64,000 nucleotides of DNA, from the NCBI RefSeq assembly GCF_001421485.1, contig NZ_LMKK01000001.1, positions 5,717-69,716 on the forward strand, written 5' to 3'. Numbering within the stretch: position 1 is the first letter of the stretch; every line of letters begins with the position of its first letter. This DNA is from Agreia sp. Leaf210 (lineage in GTDB: Bacteria > Actinomycetota > Actinomycetes > Actinomycetales > Microbacteriaceae). The notes beneath the pieces are model-generated. The model did no database searches, was not told where the DNA came from, and was given only the letters and a program-made list of their open reading frames with translations. A program made the translations under genes and the position numbers. Below, piece after piece: positions 50,436 through 58,436 of this stretch.

Positions 50436-51659
50436 CTAGCTCGTCAGGCGCCGCACGACGGCGTCGGCGAGCAGCCGCCCGCGCAGAGTGAGCACCACGG
50501 TGCCCTGGATAGCTGACCGCCCATCGACGAGACCATCGGCGATCAGCCCGGCTACCTCACGCCTCGGCTCCGCACCGAGCGAGTCGATGCGCAGGCCCTC
50601 ACGGATGCGGGTGAGCAGCAGGACCCGCTCCGTCTCGCGGGTCGTCGCATCCAGAGTCTCGCGGCCGGCGGCCGGGGAATGCCCGCCCGCGATGCGCTCG
50701 GCGTATGCGGCGGGATGCTTGACGTTCCACCACCGCGTGTCGCCGACGTAGCTGTGCGCGCCCGGTCCGACGCCCCACCAGTCGTGGCCCTGCCAGTAGG
50801 CGAGATTGTGCCGCGAGACGAACGCGTCGTTCGCAGCCCAGTTGCTGACCTCGTACCAGGAGTACCCGGCGGCGGCGAGCATCTCGTCTGCCAGCTCGTA
50901 CATGTCGGCCTCGAGGTCGTCGTCGGGCTCCTCGACCTCGCCCGACTTGATCTGGCGCGCCAGCTTCGTGCCCTGCTCGACGATCAGCGCATAGGCCGAG
51001 AGGTGATCGGGGCGGGAGGCCAGGGCGCTCTCGAGAGACGTGCGCCAGTTCTCCAGCGACTCCCCCGGTGTGCCGTAGATGAGGTCGAGACTTACCTGCA
51101 GCCCGGCCTCGCGCGCCCAGTCGACCACGAGCGGCACGCGCTCGGGGTCGTGGGTGCGGTCGAGGGTGCGCAGCACATGCGGCACGGCGGACTGCATGCC
51201 GAAGCTCACCCGGGTGAACCCGGCATCGGCGAGGGTCTTCAGATAGTCGGCGTCGACGCTGTCGGGGTTCGCCTCGGTCGTGACCTCGGCCCCCTGCTGC
51301 AGGCCCCACGCGTCACGCACGGCGGCGAGCATGCGCACGAGGTTCTCGGCGGGAAGCAGGGTCGGTGTTCCGCCCCCGAAGAAGACGGTCGACACCTCTC
51401 GGCGCGGCACGCCCGACTGCTCGAGCACTCGGCGGGCGAGGTCGACCTCGACCACCGCCTGAGACGCGTAGTCCGACTGCTTCGCACCCCGAAGCTCGGT
51501 GGCCGTGTACGTGTTGAAATCGCAGTATCCGCAGCGAACGCGGCAGAACGGAACGTGAAGATACACGCCGAAGTTACGGGCGGCGGCGTCGCGGTCGGAA
51601 TCGGGCGGCAGGAGACCGTCGAGGGGGGCGGGATCGCCGAGGGGAAGCGCCGACGCCAT
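50436..51659 (-). CDS. hemW: Heme chaperone HemW (radical SAM)
   Basis: Radical-SAM protein that delivers heme; older annotation calls it oxygen-independent coproporphyrinogen oxidase. The 407 residues carry the cluster cysteines C39, C43 and C46 in CRVRCGYC, the GGGTPTLL motif and a C-terminal HemN-like domain. The fourth cysteine of true HemN (CxxxCxxCxC) is a phenylalanine here (CGYCDF), which supports HemW over HemN. Confidence 0.92.
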   Translation of the reverse strand: MASALPLGDPAPLDGLLPPDSDRDAAARNFGVYLHVPFCRVRCGYCDFNTYTATELRGAKQSDYASQAVVEVDLARRVLEQSGVPRREVSTVFFGGGTPTLLPAENLVRMLAAVRDAWGLQQGAEVTTEANPDSVDADYLKTLADAGFTRVSFGMQSAVPHVLRTLDRTHDPERVPLVVDWAREAGLQVSLDLIYGTPGESLENWRTSLESALASRPDHLSAYALIVEQGTKLARQIKSGEVEEPDDDLEADMYELADEMLAAAGYSWYEVSNWAANDAFVSRHNLAYWQGHDWWGVGPGAHSYVGDTRWWNVKHPAAYAERIAGGHSPAAGRETLDATTRETERVLLLTRIREGLRIDSLGAEPRREVAGLIADGLVDGRSAIQGTVVLTLRGRLLADAVVRRLTS

Positions 51660-51687
51660 CAGCGCCGACCCGTCGCGCGGTGACTAC

Positions 51688-52341
51688 TCACGCGGCGCGA
51701 CCGGGAAGAAGAGCGCGCAGGTACCGCTTCGTCATGAGTCGCTGCTGTCGACGCAGCAGTGGCGAGACCATGCGATAGAGGGCCGTGCTGCCGCGCGAGA
51801 ACGAACGCACGGTGAACCAGACCGAGTCGTCGGGCTCGTGCGTGACGACGAAGCTCTCCTCGCCCTCCTCCGGATGCCCGGGCAGGGTTCCGTAGGCGAA
51901 GCCCGCCTCGTTCGGCTCGTCGATGACGATAACGACCCGCACGGGAGCCGTGACGACACGACCATAGGCCCGGATGCGCAGATCGGCCGTGACACCGGCC
52001 GAGATCTGCGGCGTTCCGTCTTCGGAGTAGGTGAGTTCGGGATTCACGTCGCGCGCGGCCAACGGCGTGCCGTCGGCGTCGTAGACGAGCCCCGCGTAGT
52101 CGGTGTCGCTCGGCGTGGGCAGCTCGATGTTCGACACCTCGATGCCGCTGTTCTTCTGCACGCCCCACGCCAGCAGCGTCGCTGCAGCGGCATCGAATCG
52201 CTCGCGCCCCGAACCGATGCGGATGCTGTCTTCTGCAGGTCGGTAGCCCTTCGGAGGGTAGAACATGAGGTCGGGCGCCTGCGAGGCCCCGACGGCCGCA
52301 TAGGTCAGAGACTGGCCCGTGTGCGTGGATCGCTGCAGCAT
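51688..52341 (-). CDS. DUF1990 family protein
   Basis: 217 residues, soluble, beta-rich by appearance. It fits DUF1990: the stretch GSGRERFDAAAATLLAWGVQ (about 43-62), then IDEPNEAGFAYGTLPGHPEEGEE and a C-terminal VWFTVRSFSR. The fold is related to START/polyketide-cyclase-like proteins in my reading, with low certainty. It sits three bases after lepA and before hemW, so it is probably cotranscribed. No known function. Confidence 0.8.
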   Translation of the reverse strand: MLQRSTHTGQSLTYAAVGASQAPDLMFYPPKGYRPAEDSIRIGSGRERFDAAAATLLAWGVQKNSGIEVSNIELPTPSDTDYAGLVYDADGTPLAARDVNPELTYSEDGTPQISAGVTADLRIRAYGRVVTAPVRVVIVIDEPNEAGFAYGTLPGHPEEGEESFVVTHEPDDSVWFTVRSFSRGSTALYRMVSPLLRRQQRLMTKRYLRALLPGRAA

Positions 52342-52344
52342 GAG

Positions 52345-54198
52345 CTACTTCTTTTCTTTCTTCGTCTCCGTGTCACCTGACAGAGCCGCGATGAACGCGC
52401 CCTGGGGCACCTCGACGCGCCCGACCATCTTCATGCGCTTCTTGCCCTCTTTCTGCTTCTCGAGGAGCTTGCGCTTGCGGCTGATATCGCCGCCGTAGCA
52501 CTTGGCGAGAACGTCTTTGCGCATCGCGCGGATCGACTCGCGCGCGATGATGCGCGCACCGATGGCGGCCTGGATCGGCACCTCGAACTGCTGGCGCGGG
52601 ATGAGCTTGCGCAGACGCTCGGTCATGAGTGCGCCGTAGGCCTGCGCCTTGTCGCGGTGCACGATGGCGCTGAACGCGTCGACCTGCTCGCCCTGCAGCA
52701 GGATGTCGACCTTCACGAGGTCGGCCTCCTGATCGCCGATGGGCTCGTAGTCGAGCGAGGCGTATCCGGCCGTCTTCGACTTGAGGCTGTCGAAGAAGTC
52801 GAAAACGATCTCGGCGAGCGGCATGTTGTAACGGATCTCGACGCGGTCTTCACCGAGGAACTCCATGCCGAGCAGGGTGCCGCGGCGGCTCTGGCAGAGC
52901 TCCATGATGACGCCGACGTAGTCCTTCGGCGCCAGGATCGCCGCCTTGACCACCGGCTCGTGGACGCTCGTGATCTTGCCCGAGGGGAACTCGCTCGGGT
53001 TGGTGACGGTGACGGTCTTCTTGTCTTCAGTGGTGACCTCGTAGATGACGCTCGGCGCGGTGGCGATGAGGTCGAGACCGAACTCGCGCTCGAGGCGTTC
53101 GTTGATGATCTCGAGGTGCAGCAGTCCGAGGAAGCCGCAGCGGAAACCGAAGCCGAGGGCGACCGAGGTCTCGGGCTCGTAGACGAGCGAGGCGTCGCTG
53201 AGCTTGAGCTTGTCGAGGGCGTCTCGGAGTGCGGGGTAGTCGGTGCCGTCGATCGGGTACAGCCCCGAGAACACCATGGGCAGCGGTTCCGTGTATCCCG
53301 GCAGAGCCTCGGTCGCCGGCTTCGAGTGGGTGGTGACCGTGTCGCCGACCTTGGACTGACGGACGTCTTTCACACCGGTGATCAGGTAGCCCACCTCGCC
53401 GACGCCGAGACCCTTGCTGGGGGTCGGCTCAGGCGACGAGACACCGATCTCGAGGATCTCGTGGGTGGCACGGGTCGACATCATCTGGATCTTCTCGCGC
53501 GGCGACAGCTGGCCGTCGATCATTCGCACGTACGTGACGACGCCGCGGTAGGAGTCGTAGACCGAGTCGAAGATCATGGCGCGAGCCGCGGCATCCGGAT
53601 CACCCTGGGGCGCGGGGACGAGAGCCGTGAGGCGGTCGAGGAGCTCGGGAACGCCGACGCCCGTCTTGCCCGACACCCGCAGCACGTCTTCGGGCTTGCC
53701 GCCGATGAGGCTGGCCAGCTCCTGCGCGTACTTGTCGGGGTCCGCCGCCGGCAGATCGATCTTGTTCAGAACAGGGATGATCGTGAGGTCGTTGTCGAGG
53801 GCCAGGTAGAGGTTCGCCAGCGTCTGGGCCTCAATGCCCTGGGCGGCGTCGACGAGCAGGAGGGCGCCCTCGCAGGCCGCGAGAGAACGGGACACCTCGT
53901 AGGTGAAGTCGACGTGGCCGGGGGTGTCGATCATGTTGAGCGCGTAGGTCTGGTCGTCGAGCGACCAGGGCATACGCACGGCCTGGCTCTTGATCGTGAT
54001 GCCGCGCTCGCGCTCGATGTCCATGCGGTCGAGGTACTGAGCCCTCATATCGCGATCACTGACGACTCCGGTGATCTGCAGCATGCGGTCGGCCAGCGTG
54101 GACTTGCCGTGGTCGATGTGGGCGATGATGCAGAAATTGCGAATGAACGCGGGGTCGGTGGATGCCGGCTCCAGGGCCTTGTTAGCTAGCGGGCTCAC
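52345..54198 (-). CDS. lepA: Elongation factor 4 (LepA)
   Basis: Ribosomal GTPase that back-translocates or helps initiation. The 617 residues have the G domain with AHIDHGKST (26-34), [12 protein letters not shown] and DTPGHVDF, then the EF-G-like domains and the LepA-specific C-terminal domain (about 500-610). The GTG at 54198 follows AGAGGAA; the ATG at 54252 would add 18 residues without homology. Confidence 0.96.
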   Translation of the reverse strand: MSPLANKALEPASTDPAFIRNFCIIAHIDHGKSTLADRMLQITGVVSDRDMRAQYLDRMDIERERGITIKSQAVRMPWSLDDQTYALNMIDTPGHVDFTYEVSRSLAACEGALLLVDAAQGIEAQTLANLYLALDNDLTIIPVLNKIDLPAADPDKYAQELASLIGGKPEDVLRVSGKTGVGVPELLDRLTALVPAPQGDPDAAARAMIFDSVYDSYRGVVTYVRMIDGQLSPREKIQMMSTRATHEILEIGVSSPEPTPSKGLGVGEVGYLITGVKDVRQSKVGDTVTTHSKPATEALPGYTEPLPMVFSGLYPIDGTDYPALRDALDKLKLSDASLVYEPETSVALGFGFRCGFLGLLHLEIINERLEREFGLDLIATAPSVIYEVTTEDKKTVTVTNPSEFPSGKITSVHEPVVKAAILAPKDYVGVIMELCQSRRGTLLGMEFLGEDRVEIRYNMPLAEIVFDFFDSLKSKTAGYASLDYEPIGDQEADLVKVDILLQGEQVDAFSAIVHRDKAQAYGALMTERLRKLIPRQQFEVPIQAAIGARIIARESIRAMRKDVLAKCYGGDISRKRKLLEKQKEGKKRMKMVGRVEVPQGAFIAALSGDTETKKEKK

Positions 54199-54313
54199 GC
54201 GTTCCTCTTGTGTCGTACGGCGGGTAAGCGCCCATTCTCTCACGTTGTTCACGGCCGACGCTTTTCGTCACGTCGTACGGGCAGTCGACAGTTCGGCGCG
54301 GTTGAATATGGTC

Positions 54314-55201
54314 ATGAGTATTTTTCTTACCGGTGCCACCGGCTTCATCGGGTCCGCAGTCCTCCGTCAGCTCCGACTGCAGGGGCGCGACGTGACCGCC
54401 CTCGTGCGCTCGCCCGAGAAGGCGGCCAAGATCGAGGCCCTCGGAGCCACCGCCGTGATCGGTGACGTCACCGACACCGAACTGATGACCGAACAGGCCA
54501 TCGCGAGCGATGGCGTGATCCACCTCGCCTCCCCCGGTGACGAGTCCAGCCGCGACGTCGACGATGCCTTCGTCACGGCCATCTTCGCCGGCCTCGAGGG
54601 AAGCGACAAGCGCTACGTGCACACGGGCGGAATCTGGGTCTGGGGAAGCAACTCCGACATCACGGAGGATTCGCCCCGCAACGCTCCGGCCATCGTGGCC
54701 TGGCGCGAGGAGATCGAGAAGCGCGTGCTCGGCGCGCAGGGCGTCTCGACCACACTGATCGCCCCGGCCGTCGTCTTCGGCCACGGCTCGGGCATTCCCG
54801 CTCTCTTCCTCGGAGATGACAGCGACCCCGAGGCCGCCGTCCGACTCGTCGGCGATGGCTCGCAGCACTGGACCACGGTGCACGTCGACGACCTGGCCGA
54901 GCTGTACATCCTCGCCTTCGATCTCGGCGAATCCGGCTCGACGTACATCGGCGCCAGCGGCGAGAACCCGACCGTGCGCGAGATGGGTGACGCCGCCGCC
55001 GCCGGCCAGGGCCTGGACTCTCGTGTTGAGACCCAGACCGTCGACGAGACGCACGCTCGCCTGGGCGCCGCGTTCGCCGATGCGCTGCTGCTCGACCAGC
55101 AGGCCAGAGGAAGCGCCGCGCGCATCGACCTGGGCTGGGAGCCGAACGGCCCGAGCCTCGTCGACGAGCTGCGCACCGGATCGTATGCGGCAAAGAACTA
55201 G
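54314..55201 (+). CDS. NAD(P)-binding epimerase/dehydratase-like protein
   Basis: 295 residues, atypical short-chain dehydrogenase fold. The dinucleotide motif GATGFIGS is at 7-14 and ALVRSPEKA follows beta-2, favouring NADP. The usual YxxxK is replaced by a GGIWVWG segment (about 101-107), so classical catalysis is doubtful. The nearest group by feel is the plant-like dihydroflavonol reductase/NAD-epimerase group of unknown substrate. Start ATG 54314; an ATG two codons upstream is possible. It is divergent from lepA. Confidence 0.75.
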   Translation: MSIFLTGATGFIGSAVLRQLRLQGRDVTALVRSPEKAAKIEALGATAVIGDVTDTELMTEQAIASDGVIHLASPGDESSRDVDDAFVTAIFAGLEGSDKRYVHTGGIWVWGSNSDITEDSPRNAPAIVAWREEIEKRVLGAQGVSTTLIAPAVVFGHGSGIPALFLGDDSDPEAAVRLVGDGSQHWTTVHVDDLAELYILAFDLGESGSTYIGASGENPTVREMGDAAAAGQGLDSRVETQTVDETHARLGAAFADALLLDQQARGSAARIDLGWEPNGPSLVDELRTGSYAAKN

Positions 55202-55219
55202 CCGTTCGTCGCGCGCCTT

Positions 55220-56878
55220 CTAGAGTTCGAGGCCGTAGGCGCGCGACGGCTCGATGCCCGGAGGGTTCTCGCGATCGGGCATGCGCGAGAACCCGCGCCG
55301 CTCGTAGAGTCCGTGCGCGGTCGTCATCTCGGTTCCGCTGTTCATGACGACTCGCTCGGCGCCGCGCGCTCGGGCGAGGTCGATGACGAAGTCGGTGAGG
55401 GTGCTGCCCACCCGTCGCCCGCGCGACGCCGGGTCGACGGCGAGGAGCCGGAAGTCGAACTCGCCGGGCCGCGCGAGCGGCGTCAGCTGTTCGCCCGATC
55501 GAGGCGTGGTGACCGAGCCCAGGATGCGACCGGTCTCGTCGTCGACGGCGACCCAGACCTCGCCGATGGCCGCGTGCCACGGCACATCGAGGATCTGCAC
55601 GGCGTAGTCGTCGCCGATGGTGAAGTCGAGCCGATACGCCTCGAGCCGCTGGTGGGCGATCTCGTCGTACTCGTCGGGGTGGGCGAGCCGCACGGAGATG
55701 CCCTCCGACGCGGACGGCTGCGCATCCGTCTCGTGTCGCCGGGGTTCGGGCAGACGACGGATGCCCTCGAGCAGGTCGTCGAGGCCGGCCGCGACGCAGA
55801 TGCGGATCCAGCCCTCTCCCCCGCGACCGAACGCGCTGCCCGGGGCCACGGCGACCCGTTTCTCGAGCAGGAACCGCTCGGCCCACCCCGCCACGTCGCC
55901 GTCGGTCGCGTATCCGACGTTCACCCACAGGTAGAAGGCACCCGACGGCTGGAGATATTCGATGCCGCGCTGGCGCAGAACGGCGGTGGCGGCGTCGAGA
56001 TTCTGCCGGTAGTGCAGGCCCGCGGTTCTCACGTGCTGCTGATCGCCCTCAACGGCTACCAGCGCGGCCAGCTGAGCGGGCGTGTTGACGCAGCTGATCA
56101 TCGCCTCCTGCGCCGTGCGCATCGTCGTCGCGAGTCCAGGCGGCGTGACGAGGTAACCCACCCGCGCGCCGGTGAGCGCGTACGTCTTCGACAGCGAGAA
56201 GACAGAGAACACACGATCATCCGCATCGAGGCTTGCGACCGAGACGTGGGGCGTCTCGTAGCTGAAAGCCTCATACACCTCGTCGCTCAGGATCCAAAGG
56301 TCGTTCTGCCGCGCGAACTCCACGAGCGCCCGGAGGGTCTCTTCGGGAAAGACCGAGCCGAGCGGATTCGACGGCGAGTTGATGACGATCATGCGGGTGC
56401 GCGGGGTGACGAGCCTCGTCAGCTCGTCGAAGTCGGGGAGGAACGCGTTGTCACGGCGCAGCGGATACGGCACGGAGACGGCGGAGATCATCGCGGCATT
56501 CATCGCGAAGGTCGAGTATCCCGGATCGGGGATGAGTACCTCGTCTCCCGGGCCGAGCGTGAGGCTCATCGCGACGTAGAGAGCCTGCATGCCGCCGCAC
56601 GTCACCCAGACCTGCTCCGTGTCGACGACGACGCCGTTCTCACGGGCTAGCTTGCGCACCAGCGCCTCCCGAAGTGCGGGAAGGCCGCCGTTGGGACCGT
56701 AGTCGGTCTCGTCGGCGAGCCAGGCATCGGAGCCCGCCCGAAGGATCTCGGGCGCGACCGCGACGTCGGGCTCGCCCACCGCGAGCATCACCACGTCGTC
56801 GAGCACCAGGGCCATCTCGAAGATGCGGCGGATTCCCGACGGGGGAACGGAATCGATGTGGGATGCGAGCTGTGGCAT
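55220..56878 (-). CDS. Aminotransferase fused to a GNAT acetyltransferase
   Basis: 552 residues. Residues 1-380 are a fold type I aminotransferase: YGPNGGLPALREAL (60-73), SPSNPLG (168-174), LSDEVYE with D199, and PLP lysine K231 in SLSKTYALTGARVGYL. Residues about 394-552 are a GNAT domain with LLAVDPASRGRRVGS (478-492), where RRVGS stands for the acetyl-CoA loop. A polar linker (378-393) joins them. The frame is open throughout, so this is a real fusion in this sequence. The substrate is unknown; the fusion suggests transamination and acetylation of one compound. Confidence 0.9.
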   Translation of the reverse strand: MPQLASHIDSVPPSGIRRIFEMALVLDDVVMLAVGEPDVAVAPEILRAGSDAWLADETDYGPNGGLPALREALVRKLARENGVVVDTEQVWVTCGGMQALYVAMSLTLGPGDEVLIPDPGYSTFAMNAAMISAVSVPYPLRRDNAFLPDFDELTRLVTPRTRMIVINSPSNPLGSVFPEETLRALVEFARQNDLWILSDEVYEAFSYETPHVSVASLDADDRVFSVFSLSKTYALTGARVGYLVTPPGLATTMRTAQEAMISCVNTPAQLAALVAVEGDQQHVRTAGLHYRQNLDAATAVLRQRGIEYLQPSGAFYLWVNVGYATDGDVAGWAERFLLEKRVAVAPGSAFGRGGEGWIRICVAAGLDDLLEGIRRLPEPRRHETDAQPSASEGISVRLAHPDEYDEIAHQRLEAYRLDFTIGDDYAVQILDVPWHAAIGEVWVAVDDETGRILGSVTTPRSGEQLTPLARPGEFDFRLLAVDPASRGRRVGSTLTDFVIDLARARGAERVVMNSGTEMTTAHGLYERRGFSRMPDRENPPGIEPSRAYGLEL

Positions 56879-56961
56879 GAGAGCATTAACGCTACGCCTC
56901 GGTCGGGGTACGGTGAAACGCCGCAGTCCGCTGAGACAGCGAACCGTCGGATGCCTCGATA

Positions 56962-56990
56962 TTGTCGAGAAGGCGCCCGTCTGGTAACGT
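56962..56990 (+). promoter_or_regulatory. Promoter of rpsT
   Basis: TTGTCG (56962-56967), 17-base spacer, TAACGT (56985-56990). It gives a leader of about 90 bases before the GTG. Confidence 0.55.
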
Positions 56991-57089
56991 TGCCTGTTGG
57001 CTTACGCTTCCGTCTTACTATGCGGAGCGAACTCGCGGTCGCCGGTCGATCGCATTGCATTCATCCGAACACATACAAGAGGTAATTTC

Positions 57090-57350
57090 GTGGCAAACAT
57101 CAAGTCGCAGATCAAGCGCATCGGCACCAACAAGAAGGCCCAGGAGCGCAACAAGGCCGTCAAGAGTGGCCTGAAGACTGCTATCCGCGCCACCAAGACC
57201 GCTGTCGCCACGGGCGACAAAGACAAGGCCCTCGCCGCGCTGACCGCAGCGGGCAAGAAGCTCGACAAGGCCGCCTCGAAGGGCGTCATCCACAAGAACC
57301 AGGCCGCGAACCGCAAGTCGGCCCTCGCGAAGACCGTCGCCTCTCTCTAA
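57090..57350 (+). CDS. rpsT: 30S ribosomal protein S20
   Basis: Primary 16S rRNA-binding protein of the small subunit. The 86 residues are Lys-rich and helical: [21 protein letters not shown] at the start and the [16 protein letters not shown] signature near the end. It begins on GTG, with AGAGGT nine bases upstream; a non-ATG start with a long leader is compatible with the autogenous control known for S20. It is divergent from the aminotransferase fusion. Confidence 0.98.
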   Translation: MANIKSQIKRIGTNKKAQERNKAVKSGLKTAIRATKTAVATGDKDKALAALTAAGKKLDKAASKGVIHKNQAANRKSALAKTVASL

Positions 57351-57360
57351 CGAGGTGCAC

Positions 57361-57400
57361 GCACGAAAAAAGCCCCGCTGATGCGGGGCTTTTTTCGTGC
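57361..57400. terminator. Bidirectional terminator after rpsT and holA
   Basis: An 18-base perfect stem (57361-57378 with 57383-57400), loop TGAT, with A6 and T6 runs at the stem base. It is the strongest intrinsic terminator in the window. Confidence 0.95.
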
Positions 57401-57407
57401 CCGCTAG

Positions 57408-58436
57408 TCAGCGAGGAAGCTCTCCCCGTTCGGCGATGACACCGATCATGCGCTCGAGCGAGTAGACCGCGTCGCGGCTGCCACCCTTGATGTTCTCGTC
57501 GGTCTCGGCGAGCATCTGGATGCTGCGCCCCAAGCCCGCACCCGACCAGCCGGCCAGGTCTCGGCGGGCTCTGTCGATCTGCCACGGCGCGAGGCCCAAT
57601 TGGCCGGCGAGCTGGCCTGACCCTCCGCGCGTTCCGAGTACCTTGGCCATCGTGCGGAGCTTCATGGCGAACGCCGCGACCATGGGCACGGGATCGGCGC
57701 CCGAGGCGAGCGCGTGACGGGCGAGCGCGAGCGCCTCGCCGTGCCTGCCGGCGATGGCCATGTCGGCCACCGCGAAGGCGCTGGCCTCGACGCGACCGCC
57801 GTAGTAGCGGTCGACCGTGGCCTCGGTGATCTCGGCCGATGCATCGGCGACGAGTTGCTGACAGGCGCTCGAGAGCTCGGCGAGGTCGTCGGAGAACGCG
57901 GCGACGAGCGCCCGCAGGGCGCCCGACGAAACGCGACGCCCGGCGGCCCGGAACTCGGAGGAGGCGAACTCGTACCGCTCGGTGTCTTTCTTGAGCTCGG
58001 CGCAGACGATCTCGATGCCCCCGCCCGAACCGGAGCGGATGGCGTCGAGCAGCCGCTTGCCTCTGACGCCGCCGCCGTGGCGGAGCACCAGGTATGTGTC
58101 GTCTGCCGGATTCTCGAGGTAGGAGATCGTCTCGCTGAGGAAATCGTCGGTGCACTTCTCGACGGACGACACCCGGATCATGCGGGGCTCGCCGAAGAGC
58201 GACGGGCTCGCAACGGTGAGCAGCTCGCCCGGCGCGTACGACGACGCGTCGATGTCGGAGACCTCGAGGCTGGGGTCTTCGATCTTCAACAGCTCACGAA
58301 GCTGCCGGATGCTGCGCTCGGCGAGGAACGTCTCTGTGCCCGAGACCAGCACCACCGGCGCGGGGCGGACCTGCTCCCACGAGAGTTGCGGGATCGAGGC
58401 CTTGGCTGTTTGTTTTGCGCCGCGTGCAGTTGCCAC
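57408..58436 (-). CDS. holA: DNA polymerase III delta subunit
   Basis: Opens the sliding clamp as part of the clamp loader. The 342 residues begin with PVVLVSGTETFLAERSIRQL (about 27-46) of the N-terminal AAA-like domain, without a Walker A, as usual for delta, and end in the helical collar domain (LGLAPWQIDRARRDLAGWS). GTG start 58436 with GAGTGAGGA upstream. It overlaps comEC by 143 bases. A PafBC-like promoter lies at 58466-58487. Confidence 0.93.
   Translation of the reverse strand: MATARGAKQTAKASIPQLSWEQVRPAPVVLVSGTETFLAERSIRQLRELLKIEDPSLEVSDIDASSYAPGELLTVASPSLFGEPRMIRVSSVEKCTDDFLSETISYLENPADDTYLVLRHGGGVRGKRLLDAIRSGSGGGIEIVCAELKKDTERYEFASSEFRAAGRRVSSGALRALVAAFSDDLAELSSACQQLVADASAEITEATVDRYYGGRVEASAFAVADMAIAGRHGEALALARHALASGADPVPMVAAFAMKLRTMAKVLGTRGGSGQLAGQLGLAPWQIDRARRDLAGWSGAGLGRSIQMLAETDENIKGGSRDAVYSLERMIGVIAERGELPR

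Noticed and set aside
50436-51659. Oxygen-independent coproporphyrinogen oxidase (HemN)
   Set aside because: The extra cysteine after CxxxCxxC typical of HemN is missing (CGYCDF), which fits HemW.
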